From contig DATMES010000002.1 of the NCBI GenBank assembly GCA_035556555.1, forward strand, positions 164,740 to 228,739: 64,000 nt of DNA. The letters are read 5' to 3'. Positions within the stretch are counted from its first letter, which is position 1. Each line of letters starts with the position of its first letter. Positions 41,258 to 50,190 of this stretch are shown in pieces. A program made the position numbers and the translations under genes. Source of the stretch: Frankiaceae bacterium (lineage in GTDB: Bacteria; Actinomycetota; Actinomycetes; BP-191). The notes beneath the pieces were generated by a model. That model saw only the letters and a program-made list of their open reading frames with translations. It did not search any database and had not been told where the DNA came from.

Positions 41258-42796
41258 TCAGATCCAGGAGGAGAACCACATGCGGGACCGCCAGTCGGCG
41301 TACGGGATCTTGTCGGCGGAGAGCACGGGGTACAGGTAGAAGAAGTTCACGACGACGAGCAGCGCGTAGAGGCCCACGGCGACGGCCCCGCCCATCCGGC
41401 GCCCGTCGCTCGCGTCCGGCGGCCCCAGGACCAGGCCGGCGCAGTACGCCAGCGCGAGGCAGAGGAACGGCAGCGCGGGCAGCGCGTAGAAGAAGAACTC
41501 CGTCCGGTCGGCGGGCCAGAACCACGGCAGGTACCCCGCCGCGAACGTCACCAGCACGAACGCCGCCCGCCAGTCGCGCCGCGACACCCAGCCCCACGCG
41601 GTGCCGGCGAGCGCAAGGATCGACGCCCACCAGATCGCCGGCGTGCCGACCGCGAGGACGGCCTGCGAGAAGCCCTTCCGCGGCGTCTCGTACACGTAGA
41701 GCACGGGCCGCGCGAGGACCAGCCAGCCCCACGGCTTCGAGGCGTACGGATGGTCGGACGACAGGCCGACGTGGAAGTCCCAGATCTCCTTGTGGTACTT
41801 CCAGAAGCCCTCGATCGCGCCGCACTCGGTGGGCCACTGGGCGTTGCACGTACGCCGCCAGCCGCCGTCGGTCACGAACCACCCGGTCCACGTCAGCACG
41901 TAGACCGCGACAGGGACGACGGCGAGGGTGAGCAGCAGCGGGAACGTCTCGCGGAGCAGCGCCGCGCGGAACGGCCGCGGCACGCCCGCCGCTCGCCGCG
42001 CGCCGACGTCCCAGGCGAAGATGACCAGCGCGATGACGGCGACGTAGTAGATCGCGCTCCACTTGGTGCCGAGCGCGCAGCCGAGCATGACGCCGGTCAT
42101 GAGCCGCCACGGCCGCCACCCCGACCCCGGCCCGGGGAAGGACCGATCGGGCCCCAACCGGTCCTGGAGCCGCCGCCGCGACCAGTCGCGGTCGGCCACC
42201 GCGCACGCCGCCGCGGCGAGCACGAAGAACATGAGGAAGATGTCGAGCATCGCGACGCGGCTCTGCACGAAGTGCAGGCCGTCGAGCGCGAGCAGCAGCC
42301 CGGCGAGGCAGCCGAGCAGCGTCGAGCGGAACAGCCGCCGTCCGAGCCGGCACAGCACGAGCACCGACAGCGCGCCGAAGACGACCGCCGCGATCCGCCA
42401 GCCGAACGCCGAGCGGGCACCGCCGTTGGGGTTGTAGCCGTAGATCCACTCGCCGATCGCGATGAGCCACTTGCCGAGCGGCGGGTGCACGACGAAGCCG
42501 GCCGTCTCGGTGACGGTGGAGTCGACGATGCAGACGTTGTCCTTGAGGTGCGCGTGCTCGTAGCCGTACTGGAGCAGCATCTGGGCGTCGCACGAGTAGT
42601 AGACCTCGTCGAACGCCGCCTTGGCCGGCACCGCGAGGTCGTGCAGCCGCAGGAACAGCGCGAACAGCGCGACGCCCAGCGGGCCGAGCCAGCCGGTCAG
42701 CCGGCTGCCGGGGATCGGGCGCCACAACGGACGCGCGAGCACGGTGGTGCCCGTACGCTCCGCCGCGGGGGGCGGCATGACCTCGGTCGTCGCCAT
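41258..42796 (-). CDS. pmt: Protein O-mannosyltransferase (PMT, GT39)
   Basis: A 512-residue polytopic membrane enzyme that transfers mannose from polyprenyl-phosphate-mannose to secreted proteins. Motifs include the acidic loop FDEVYYSCDAQMLLQYG after TM1, the VHPPLGKWLIAIGEWIYG luminal motif, several helices, and the FKYH-type WKYHKEIWDFHVGL loop. The C-terminus FVYLYPVLSAD is typical of the actinobacterial Rv1002c type. It is divergent from rsmI with 40 bases between starts, the conserved actinobacterial arrangement. Confidence 0.93.
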   Translation of the reverse strand: MATTEVMPPPAAERTGTTVLARPLWRPIPGSRLTGWLGPLGVALFALFLRLHDLAVPAKAAFDEVYYSCDAQMLLQYGYEHAHLKDNVCIVDSTVTETAGFVVHPPLGKWLIAIGEWIYGYNPNGGARSAFGWRIAAVVFGALSVLVLCRLGRRLFRSTLLGCLAGLLLALDGLHFVQSRVAMLDIFLMFFVLAAAACAVADRDWSRRRLQDRLGPDRSFPGPGSGWRPWRLMTGVMLGCALGTKWSAIYYVAVIALVIFAWDVGARRAAGVPRPFRAALLRETFPLLLTLAVVPVAVYVLTWTGWFVTDGGWRRTCNAQWPTECGAIEGFWKYHKEIWDFHVGLSSDHPYASKPWGWLVLARPVLYVYETPRKGFSQAVLAVGTPAIWWASILALAGTAWGWVSRRDWRAAFVLVTFAAGYLPWFWPADRTEFFFYALPALPFLCLALAYCAGLVLGPPDASDGRRMGGAVAVGLYALLVVVNFFYLYPVLSADKIPYADWRSRMWFSSWI

Positions 42797-42836
42797 GCCC
42801 GGGATGGTATGGCGCGGGAGTGACAGGATTCGCGTG

Positions 42837-43694
42837 ATGACTCCCGACACGGGCCGGCTCGTGCTCTGCGGTGCCCCGATCGGCAACGTCGCCGACGCCT
42901 CCCGCCGCCTCGCCGACACCCTCGCGACGGCCGACCTGGTGGCCGCCGAGGACACCCGCCGCCTGCTCCGGCTGGCCCGCGACCTCGGCATCCGCGTCGA
43001 GCGCGTCGTCAGCTACCACGACGCCAACGAGGCCGCGCGCACCCCCGAGCTGCTCGACGCGATCCGCGGCGGCCGTACGGTCGCGCTGGTCACCGACGCG
43101 GGCATGCCCGGCGTGTCCGACCCCGGCTTCCGGCTCGTCGCCGCGGCGGCCGCCGAGGGGCTGCCGGTCACCGTCGTCCCTGGCCCGTCCGCCGTCACCG
43201 CCGCCATCGCGATCGCGGGGCTGCCGAGCGACCGCTGGTGCATGGAGGGGTTCCTGCCGCGCAAGGCGGGGGAGCGCCGTACGCGCCTCGCCGAGCTCGC
43301 CGCCGAACGCCGCACCCTCGTCTTCTTCGAGGCCCCCCACCGCGTCGGAGCGATGCTCGCGGCGATGGCGGAGGCGTTCGGCCAGGAACGCCGCGCCGTC
43401 GCCTGCCGCGAGCTGACGAAGACGTACGAGGAGGTACGCCGCGGCGGCCTCGCCGAGCTGGCGGAGTGGGCCGCGGGTGAGGTGAAGGGCGAGCTGACGA
43501 TCGTCGTCGAGGGCGCGCCCGACGCGCCGCCGGAAGCCACCCCGAAGGACCTCGCCCAGCAGGTCGCCGACCGTGAGGCCGCGGGCGCCACGCGCAAGGA
43601 CGCCATCGCCGAGACCGCCCGCGAGCGCGGCGTCCGGAAGCGCGTCGTGTACGACGCCGTCGTCGCCCGCGCCCATATCGAGACGCCGCCGTGA
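42837..43694 (+). CDS. rsmI: 16S rRNA (cytidine-1402-2'-O)-methyltransferase
   Basis: A 285-residue SAM-dependent tetrapyrrole-methylase-fold enzyme. It has LVLCGAPIGNVADAS at the N-terminus, AAEDTRRLLRLARDLGI, LVTDAGMPGVSDPG, VVPGPSAVTAAIAIAGLP and FFEAPHRV, all RsmI signatures. It methylates the ribose of C1402 in 16S rRNA with RsmH. ATG at 42837 is used; a GTG immediately precedes it in frame. It is divergent from pmt. Confidence 0.95.
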   Translation: MTPDTGRLVLCGAPIGNVADASRRLADTLATADLVAAEDTRRLLRLARDLGIRVERVVSYHDANEAARTPELLDAIRGGRTVALVTDAGMPGVSDPGFRLVAAAAAEGLPVTVVPGPSAVTAAIAIAGLPSDRWCMEGFLPRKAGERRTRLAELAAERRTLVFFEAPHRVGAMLAAMAEAFGQERRAVACRELTKTYEEVRRGGLAELAEWAAGEVKGELTIVVEGAPDAPPEATPKDLAQQVADREAAGATRKDAIAETARERGVRKRVVYDAVVARAHIETPP

Positions 43695-43729
43695 CCCGCG
43701 GCGCCGCGCGGTGATCTAGCGTTCCCCGC

Positions 43730-44431
43730 GTGACTCGGGCCAGGGCCGTCGCACTGCTCGCGCTCGGCTGCGCGCTGGCCGCCGCCGCCGCGGGCACAGG
43801 TCCTTACCTCTCCGCGAGACCTCGGCCCCAGACCTCCCTGGCGCGGCTGCTGGAGACGGCGGCCCGCGAGCGCCAGCGGCGCCTTCTCGAACGCGGCGCC
43901 GGCACCCGCGACCTGACGTGGCTGGAGATCCTGATCGAGTACGTGTTCGTCGGCGCGGTCCTGCTCGGCGCCGTGCTCGGGCTCTGGTTCGCCGGCCGCG
44001 CGCTCTGGCGGCTGGCGCAGCTCCGGCTGGGGCGGTCCCGCGGCGGCGGGCCGACGATCGCGTACGACCCTGGCGACGAGTCCGCCGAGGACGCCACGAC
44101 CGCGCTGCGCAAGCGCGTGGCCGACGAGCTCGCGGTCCTCTCCGCCGACCTCGACGCGACGCCCGACCCGCGCGAGGCCGTCATCGCGTGCTACGTCCGC
44201 ATGGAGCGCGCGTTCGCGCAGGCGGGCGCGGCGCGGAGGCCCGAGGAGTCGCCGATGGAGCTGCTCGCGCGGGTGCTCGACGAGCTCTACGTCCCCGAGG
44301 GCGACGTACGCCGCCTCACCGCGCTGTTCGCGGAGGCGCGCTTCTCGACGCACCCGGTGAGCGACGACATGCGCGCGGCGGCGCGGCGTTCGCTCGACAA
44401 CGTCGCCCGCGCGCTGGCGGTCCCCGCATGA
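43730..44431 (+). CDS. DUF4129-domain membrane protein
   Basis: A 233-residue protein starting at GTG. A signal-anchor (1-22) is followed by a second helix at ~62-85 (LIEYVFVGAVLLGAVLGLWFAG), a linker, and a cytoplasmic DUF4129 domain at ~125-230. That domain has DPREAVIACYVRMERAF and ARFSTHPVSDDMRAAA, the typical end of the family. DUF4129 proteins accompany MoxR ATPases and DUF58 proteins in operons thought to assemble or activate surface complexes. It is the first of five overlapping genes. Confidence 0.82.
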   Translation: MTRARAVALLALGCALAAAAAGTGPYLSARPRPQTSLARLLETAARERQRRLLERGAGTRDLTWLEILIEYVFVGAVLLGAVLGLWFAGRALWRLAQLRLGRSRGGGPTIAYDPGDESAEDATTALRKRVADELAVLSADLDATPDPREAVIACYVRMERAFAQAGAARRPEESPMELLARVLDELYVPEGDVRRLTALFAEARFSTHPVSDDMRAAARRSLDNVARALAVPA

Positions 44432-44922
44432 GGCCGGGGCGCGTCGTCGGGATCGTGGCGGGGCTGTTCGCGACGTTCGTGCTGGTGCTCGGCTCGATCC
44501 CCGCGACCCGGGCGCGCGCCGAACGGCTGCTCGTGCTGACGGTCGTGCTGTACGCGGGATTCGCCGCGCGCCGGATGCTCGGGGTCGGCGAGCGGCCGCA
44601 TCCCACGCCGCAGCCGCGGCACGGCGAGAGCGAGCCCGCGGAGGAGCAGGACGTACGCCTCGCGCGGCTCGACGCGTCGCTCGCGCGCGGCGCGGAGTCG
44701 GGGGAACAGTTCTGGCGGGTGACGCGGCCCGCGCTGCAACGGCTGACGACGGAACGTCTCCGGGTCGGCTCGGGGATCGACGTGACCGCGGACCCGGTGG
44801 GTGCGCGCCAGAGGATGGGTGAGGAGCTATGGGCGATGTTCTCGATGCCGGCGGGGCACGCCGGTCCCGCGCCGGGGCCGGAAAGGCTGCGGCGGCTCGT
44901 CGAGCACCTCGAACGGCTGTAG
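44428..44922 (+). CDS. Small membrane protein of the MoxR/DUF58 operon
   Basis: A 164-residue protein whose ATG overlaps the upstream stop. One or two N-terminal helices (GIVAGLFATFVLVLGSI and LLVLTVVLYAGFAARRML) precede a cytoplasmic helical domain with FWRVTRPALQRLTTERLRVG. It ends in PERLRRLVEHLERL. I do not recognise a named family, but similar proteins occur at this position in actinobacterial DUF4129-moxR-DUF58 operons. The last 94 bases overlap the moxR reading frame if moxR starts at 44829. Confidence 0.7.
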   Translation: MRPGRVVGIVAGLFATFVLVLGSIPATRARAERLLVLTVVLYAGFAARRMLGVGERPHPTPQPRHGESEPAEEQDVRLARLDASLARGAESGEQFWRVTRPALQRLTTERLRVGSGIDVTADPVGARQRMGEELWAMFSMPAGHAGPAPGPERLRRLVEHLERL

Positions 44923-45896
44923 CCGCCGAGCCGCTCTCGCTCGTCGCCGCGCGGCGCCGGTGCCACGACGTTCTCGACGCCGTGGCCGCCGTCGTCATCG
45001 GCAAGCGGCCGTCGCTCGAGCTGGTGCTGCTCGGCGTCCTCGCCCGCGGCCACGTCCTCCTCGAGGACAACCCAGGGCTGGGCAAGACGCTGATGGCGCG
45101 GTCGTTCGCGCAGGCGCTCGGGCTCGACTTCAAGCGCATCCAGTTCACGCCGGACCTGCTGCCCAGCGACATCACCGGGTCGTACGTCTACGACCAGCGG
45201 GAGGGCACGTTCGACTTCCGGCGCGGCCCCCTCTTCACGAACCTGCTCCTCGCCGACGAGATCAACCGCACGCCGCCGAAGACGCAGGCCGCGCTGCTCG
45301 AGGTCATGCAGGAGTCGCAGGTCACGGTGGAGGGGACGACGTTCGCCCTCGACCCGCCGTTCGCGGTGCTCGCGACGCAGAACCCCATCGAGTACGAGGG
45401 CACGTACCCGCTCCCGGAAGCGCAGCTCGACCGCTTCCTCTGCCGCGTACGCCTCGGCTACCCGAAGCGTGACGACGAGTGGGAGGTGCTCCGGCAGCGC
45501 ATCGAGCGGCAGATCGACGAGATCAGCGTCCCCACCGTCGTCGGTCGCGACGAGGTGCTCGCGCTGCAGCGCAGCGTCGAGCAGGTCACCGTCGAGGAGA
45601 CCGTCGGCAAGTACATGGTCGACCTCGCCGCGGCGACGCGGACCAACCCGCAGGTGCTCGTCGGCGCCAGCCCGCGCGGCGCGCTCGCGCTGCTCAAGCT
45701 CTCGCGCGGCAAGGCACTGCTCGACGGCCGCGACTACGTCACCCCCGACGACGTGAAGGCCGTCGCCGTCGCGGCGCTCGGCCACCGCGTGACGTTGCGC
45801 CCGGAGATGTGGGTACGCCGCGTCACCGGCGACGACGTCGTCGAGGCCGTGCTCACCACCGTCCCGACGCCGCCCACCGTGGCGCCGCGGCGTTGA
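44829..45896 (+). CDS. moxR: MoxR-family AAA+ ATPase
   Basis: About 355 residues from ATG 44829, which has GAGGAG only two bases upstream; no better start keeps the conserved ARRRCHDVLDAV region. Walker A is atypical but family-specific (LLEDNPGLGKTLMARSFA). Walker B is LLLADEINRTPPKTQAALLE, with sensor 1 in LATQNPIEYEGTYPLPEAQ and arginine-finger and sensor 2 elements toward VGASPRGALALLKLSR. MoxR ATPases act as chaperones for metalloprotein or surface-complex maturation. It overlaps the DUF58 gene. Confidence 0.92.
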   Translation: MGDVLDAGGARRSRAGAGKAAAARRAPRTAVAAEPLSLVAARRRCHDVLDAVAAVVIGKRPSLELVLLGVLARGHVLLEDNPGLGKTLMARSFAQALGLDFKRIQFTPDLLPSDITGSYVYDQREGTFDFRRGPLFTNLLLADEINRTPPKTQAALLEVMQESQVTVEGTTFALDPPFAVLATQNPIEYEGTYPLPEAQLDRFLCRVRLGYPKRDDEWEVLRQRIERQIDEISVPTVVGRDEVLALQRSVEQVTVEETVGKYMVDLAAATRTNPQVLVGASPRGALALLKLSRGKALLDGRDYVTPDDVKAVAVAALGHRVTLRPEMWVRRVTGDDVVEAVLTTVPTPPTVAPRR

Positions 45897-47155
45897 AGGT
45901 CACGCCGCACGCCGGCCGCCTGCTGACGTTCGCGGGCGTCGCGACGCTGGGCGGCGTCCTCACCGGACGCGTCGAGCTGGTGGCGTGCGGCGTCGCGGCG
46001 GCGGTGGTGACGGCGTGGAAGCTGGCGCGACCCGAGCCCTCGCTCGACGTGCGGATCGGGCTGTCCGCCGACCGCTTCGTCGAGGGCGAGCGGGTGCAGG
46101 TCTCGGTGACGCTGACCGCCACCGGCGTCGTCGACTCGGCGACCGTGCAGTTCCTCCTCTCGCCGGGCCTGCGCGTGACCGAGGGCGCGGAGTACGCGAC
46201 CGTCGCGCTACGCCCCGGCGAGCCGCGCGACGTGACGCTGACGGTGCTGCCGCGGCGCTGGGGCGTGTACGCGTTCGGGCCCGTCTACGTCACCTGGTAC
46301 GGCCGCGGCCGCCTGGCGGGCGGCGTCGTCGAGGTGCCCGCGGAGACGCTGCGCGTGCTGCCTCGTCCCGAGGAGTTCGCGGCGCCGGCCGCGCACCCGT
46401 TCACCCGCGCGCTGGCGGGTACGCACGTCGCGCGCGTCGCGGGCGAGGGCATCGAGCCGACCGGCGTCCGCGAGTACCGGCCTGGCGACCCGCTGCGCCG
46501 CGTCAACTGGCGCGTCACCGCGCGGCGCGGCGACCTGTACGTCACCGAGCAGCGCCCCGAGCGCAACGCCGAGGTCGTGCTGTTCCTCGACACGTTCGTC
46601 GACCGCGGGCCCGAGGGCGCGACCACGCTCGACGTCGCGGTGCGCGCCGCCGCCGGCATCGCCGAGCACTACCTGGCGTCGATGGACCGGGTCGGCGTCG
46701 TCGGCTTCGGCGGCGTCATGCGCTGGCTCATGGCCGAGTCAGGACGGGTCCAGCACCACCGCATCGTCGAGCACCTCATCGGCATGGGGAGCGTGCTGAC
46801 GTACGCCGCCAAGGACATCAGCGTCATCCCCGCGCGGACGCTGCCGCCGCGCGCGCTCGTCATCGCGTTGTCGCCGCTGCTCGACTCGCGCGCGACGAAC
46901 GTCCTTGCCGACCTCGCGCGCCGCGGCTACGGCCTCGTCGTCGTGGACACGTCACCGCGGCCGCTGCTGCCGCCCGCGAAGACGTGGTCGCGCGACCTCG
47001 CCCAGCGTGTCTTCCTCGTCGAGCGCGACCTGCTCGTCAGCAGGCTCGGGGAGGTCGGCGTTCCGGTCGTGCCGTGGAACGGCCCCGGGACGCTCGACGT
47101 CGTCCTCGCCGAGGTCTCGCGGCTGCACGCGCGACCCAAGGTGGGGCTGAGGTGA
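45893..47155 (+). CDS. DUF58 domain protein (VWA-like)
   Basis: A 420-residue protein starting at a TTG within the moxR stop. Two N-terminal helices (TFAGVATLGGVLTG and LVACGVAAAVVTAW) are followed by an Ig-like beta domain. The DUF58 signature comes next: GIEPTGVREYRPGDPLRRVNW, then a VWA-like fold (VVLFLDTFVDRG, metal-site-like Asp). It is the obligate neighbour of MoxR in these operons and a probable client or partner. Confidence 0.9.
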   Translation: MKVTPHAGRLLTFAGVATLGGVLTGRVELVACGVAAAVVTAWKLARPEPSLDVRIGLSADRFVEGERVQVSVTLTATGVVDSATVQFLLSPGLRVTEGAEYATVALRPGEPRDVTLTVLPRRWGVYAFGPVYVTWYGRGRLAGGVVEVPAETLRVLPRPEEFAAPAAHPFTRALAGTHVARVAGEGIEPTGVREYRPGDPLRRVNWRVTARRGDLYVTEQRPERNAEVVLFLDTFVDRGPEGATTLDVAVRAAAGIAEHYLASMDRVGVVGFGGVMRWLMAESGRVQHHRIVEHLIGMGSVLTYAAKDISVIPARTLPPRALVIALSPLLDSRATNVLADLARRGYGLVVVDTSPRPLLPPAKTWSRDLAQRVFLVERDLLVSRLGEVGVPVVPWNGPGTLDVVLAEVSRLHARPKVGLR

Positions 47156-47652
47156 GGGACCTCGCGCGCGTCGCGGCGTTCGTCCTCGCGCTGCTGCTCG
47201 TCGGCCGCGGCGTCGCGATCGCGGGCGCCGGAGCGGCGCTCGTCCTCGGTGCCGTCGTGCTCGGCCTCGGCCTGCTCGGCATGCTGCTCGGCCGCGACGG
47301 CATGGTCACCGCGTCGGGCCTCGGGCTCGTCGTGCAGTACGTCCTCGCGCTGGAGTACGGCGACGTCGCCGTCGACCTCTTCGCCCCGGTCGTCGCCGCG
47401 CTCGTCGTGCTCTACCTCGACCTCGGCGACCTCGCGCTGGCGCTGCCGGCCGACCGGCGCGTCGACCGCGCGTTCCTCCGCTCGACGCTGCGGCACGCCG
47501 GGCAGCTCGTCGCGATCGGCACGCTGGCCGGGCTGGCGACGTACGGCATCGCGGCCGTCCCCTGGCCCGGCGCCGAGTGGCTGCGCGCGGCGGGGGCTCT
47601 CGGCGTCGCGGCGGTGGTCGCCGTGCCGCTGCTCCTGCTCCGCCGCACCTGA
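47152..47652 (+). CDS. Polytopic membrane protein ending the MoxR operon
   Basis: A 166-residue protein starting at a GTG in the DUF58 stop. It has four or five hydrophobic segments (VAAFVLALLLVGRGVAIAG, ALVLGAVVLGLGLLGMLLG, LFAPVVAALVVLYLDL, LVAIGTLAGLATYGIAAV, LGVAAVVAVPLLLLRR). No named family is recognised. Gene order implies a role with the DUF4129/MoxR/DUF58 proteins in the membrane. A long palindrome begins two bases after the stop. Confidence 0.75.
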   Translation: MRDLARVAAFVLALLLVGRGVAIAGAGAALVLGAVVLGLGLLGMLLGRDGMVTASGLGLVVQYVLALEYGDVAVDLFAPVVAALVVLYLDLGDLALALPADRRVDRAFLRSTLRHAGQLVAIGTLAGLATYGIAAVPWPGAEWLRAAGALGVAAVVAVPLLLLRRT

Positions 47653-47653
47653 G

Positions 47654-47723
47654 CGTTTTTCGTGATCTTGGCGACGTCTGTGGTGCCCGGGCGACAGAAA
47701 CGTCACCAAGATCACGAAAAACG
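47654..47723. repeat. 23-bp palindrome between the MoxR operon and metG
   Basis: The arms 47654-47676 and 47701-47723 match at 22 of 23 positions. Their outer part is CGTTTTTCGTGATCTTGG and its complement, around a 24-base loop. It may end the MoxR-operon transcript, although the T-run is in the wrong arm for + strand termination. Confidence 0.7.
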
Positions 47724-47750
47724 GGGAGCGGCCCTCAGTAGGCTCAGGCC

Positions 47751-49253
47751 ATGTTCTACGTGACGACGCCGATCTACTACGTCAACGACGTGCCGCACAT
47801 CGGGCACGCCTACACGACGGTGGCCGGCGACGTCCTGACCCGCTGGCACCGGCAGCGCGGCGAGGACGTGTGGTTCCTCACCGGCACCGACGAGCACGGC
47901 GAGAAGATCCTCACCGCCGCCGCCGAGCACGGCGTGACGCCGCAGGAGTGGACCGACCGGATGGTCGAGACCGCCTGGCTGCCCGCGCTGAAGACCATCG
48001 ACGCCGCCAACGACGACTTCATCCGTACGACCGAGGCCCGCCACGAGGACCGCGTGCGCGACTTCTGGGTCGCGCTGCGCGAGAAGGGCGAGGTCTACAG
48101 CGGCACGTACACCGGGCCGTACTGCGTCGCCTGCGAGGAGTTCAAGAACCCTTCGGAGATCGTCGACGGCAACTGCCCCATCCACGGCCGCCCGGTCAAG
48201 GAGATCTCCGAGGAGAACTACTTCTTCCCGCTGTCGAAGTACGCCGACCGGCTGCTCGCGCACTACGAGGACAACCCCACGTTCGTGCAGCCGGAGAGCG
48301 CGCGCAACGAGGTGCTGTCGTTCGTCAAGGGCGGCCTGCAGGACATCTCGATGAGCCGCTCGTCGTTCGACTGGGGCATCAAGGTGCCGTGGGACGACAA
48401 GCACGTCATCTACGTCTGGATCGACGCGCTGCAGAACTACCTCAACGCCACCGGCTGGCCCGAGCCGGGCTGGGAGGAGCGCTGGCCCGCCGACGTGCAC
48501 CTCGTCGGCAAGGACATCCTGCGGTTCCACGCCGTCATCTGGCCCGCGATGCTCATGGCGGCCGGGCTGCCGTTGCCCAAGCAGGTCTTCGCCAACGGCT
48601 GGCTGCTCGTCGGCGGCGAGAAGATGAGCAAGACCAAGCTCACGGGCATCGCGCCGCACGTCATCACCGACGTGTTCGGCAGTGACGCGTACCGCTACTA
48701 CTTCCTCCGCGCGATCCCGTTCGGGCAGGACGGGTCGTTCTCGTGGGAGGACATGCACGCGCGGTACAAGGCCGACCTCGCCGACCAGTACGGCAACCTC
48801 GCCAGTCGCGTGACGTCGATGGTCGAGCGGTACCGCGAGGGTCTCGTGCCGGCGGAGGGCGGGCCTGTCTTCGTCACCGCCGAACGCGTCGCGGACATCG
48901 ACGCGAAGGTCTGCGCGCTCGACTTCCAGGGCGCGCTCGGCGGCATCTTCGACATCGTCCGCGACGTCAACGGCCTCATCACCGAGCGCAAGCCGTGGGA
49001 GCTCGCCAAGGCCGGCGACGACGCCGCGCTCGACGAGGTCCTGTACGCCGCCGCCGACGCGCTGCGCGGGCTCGCCGTGCTGCTCAACGCGTTCATGCCC
49101 AAGACGTCGCAGACGCTGTGGGCCTCGCTCGGCGCGCCCGGATCGCTTGCGGCGCAGCGCATCGCGGACGTCGCCACCACGCGGCTGCCCGCCGGGTCGA
49201 AGGTCGCCAAGAGCGACCCGCTGTTCCCGCGGATCGAGGAGCCGAAGGATTGA
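47751..49253 (+). CDS. metG: Methionyl-tRNA synthetase
   Basis: A 500-residue class I synthetase. It has YYVNDVPHIGHAYTTVAGD with the HIGH motif at the N-terminus, a CP domain with a reduced metal-binding knuckle (CVACEEFKN...NCPIHG), and WLLVGGEKMSKTKLTG with KMSKS as KMSKT. The anticodon-binding helical domain forms the C-terminus (NGLITERKPWELAK). It lacks the C-terminal EMAP-type dimerisation domain, as in the short MetRS forms. Its stop overlaps the tatD start. Confidence 0.96.
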   Translation: MFYVTTPIYYVNDVPHIGHAYTTVAGDVLTRWHRQRGEDVWFLTGTDEHGEKILTAAAEHGVTPQEWTDRMVETAWLPALKTIDAANDDFIRTTEARHEDRVRDFWVALREKGEVYSGTYTGPYCVACEEFKNPSEIVDGNCPIHGRPVKEISEENYFFPLSKYADRLLAHYEDNPTFVQPESARNEVLSFVKGGLQDISMSRSSFDWGIKVPWDDKHVIYVWIDALQNYLNATGWPEPGWEERWPADVHLVGKDILRFHAVIWPAMLMAAGLPLPKQVFANGWLLVGGEKMSKTKLTGIAPHVITDVFGSDAYRYYFLRAIPFGQDGSFSWEDMHARYKADLADQYGNLASRVTSMVERYREGLVPAEGGPVFVTAERVADIDAKVCALDFQGALGGIFDIVRDVNGLITERKPWELAKAGDDAALDEVLYAAADALRGLAVLLNAFMPKTSQTLWASLGAPGSLAAQRIADVATTRLPAGSKVAKSDPLFPRIEEPKD

Positions 49254-50068
49254 GCCGGTACGAGCGCGAGGGCGAGCCGCCGCCCGCCCCTGAGCCGTTG
49301 CGTACGGAGACCGTCGACGCGCACTGCCACCTCGACCTCATGGGCGAGACCGACGTCGACGCCGCGATGGCGCTGTCGGCGAGCGTCGGCGTGCCGCGCG
49401 TCGTGACGATCGGCGTCGACGTCGAGTCGTCGCGGCTCGCCGCGCGGCAGGCCGACGCGCACCCGGGCATCCTCGCCGCCGCCGCGATCCACCCGAACTC
49501 CGCCGGCGAGGCGACCGACGAGGCGCTGCGCGAGATCGAGCGCCTCGCCTCGCTCCCGCGCGTCCGCGCCGTGGGGGAGACCGGGCTCGACTACTACCGC
49601 GACACGGCTGCCCAGGCCGACCAGCAGCGCTCGTTCCGCGCGCACATCGCCATCGCGAAGGCGACGGGCACCGCGCTCGTCATCCACGACCGGGAGGCGC
49701 ACGACGACGTGCTGCGCGTCCTCGACGAGGAGGGCGCGCCGGAGCACACGGTCTTCCACTGCTTCTCGGGCGACGCGGAGATGGCCAAGCGCTGCGTCGC
49801 CCACGGGTACGTCCTGTCGTTCGCCGGCAACATCACGTTCAAGAACGCCGCGCACCTGCGCGAGGCCGCCGCGCTCACGCCGCTGGAGCTGCTGCTCGTG
49901 GAGACCGACGCGCCGTTCCTCACGCCGATGCCGTACCGCGGCCGGCCGAACGCGCCGTACCTCATCCCGCTCACGGTCCGCGCGCTCGCGGAGGTGAAGG
50001 GCCTGACCGAGGACGAGGTGGCGGGCGCGATCGACGCCAACGCCCGCCGCGCCTTCGGCGACTGGTGA
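49250..50068 (+). CDS. tatD: TatD-family metal-dependent hydrolase (DNase)
   Basis: A 272-residue TIM-barrel enzyme that starts at TTG inside the metG stop. All metal-site motifs are present: VDAHCHLD, VGETGLDYYR, VIHDREAHDD, HCFSG and VETDAPFL. The TatD family has 3'-5' exonuclease or metal-dependent DNase activity. An acidic, Pro-rich N-terminal extension of ~20 residues precedes the barrel. In most actinobacteria rpfB follows directly; here a YD-repeat module intervenes. Confidence 0.93.
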   Translation: MSRYEREGEPPPAPEPLRTETVDAHCHLDLMGETDVDAAMALSASVGVPRVVTIGVDVESSRLAARQADAHPGILAAAAIHPNSAGEATDEALREIERLASLPRVRAVGETGLDYYRDTAAQADQQRSFRAHIAIAKATGTALVIHDREAHDDVLRVLDEEGAPEHTVFHCFSGDAEMAKRCVAHGYVLSFAGNITFKNAAHLREAAALTPLELLLVETDAPFLTPMPYRGRPNAPYLIPLTVRALAEVKGLTEDEVAGAIDANARRAFGDW

Positions 50069-50190
50069 TCCGACCGGTCTAGTCACATCGTCGTTTCAGG
50101 AATGCGCCCGAATTAGTCATGCGGCTTTCTCCTCCCAGGGAATAACATCACCCGATCGTCTGGGGACGACGATGGTGGGGGGGAAATCCG

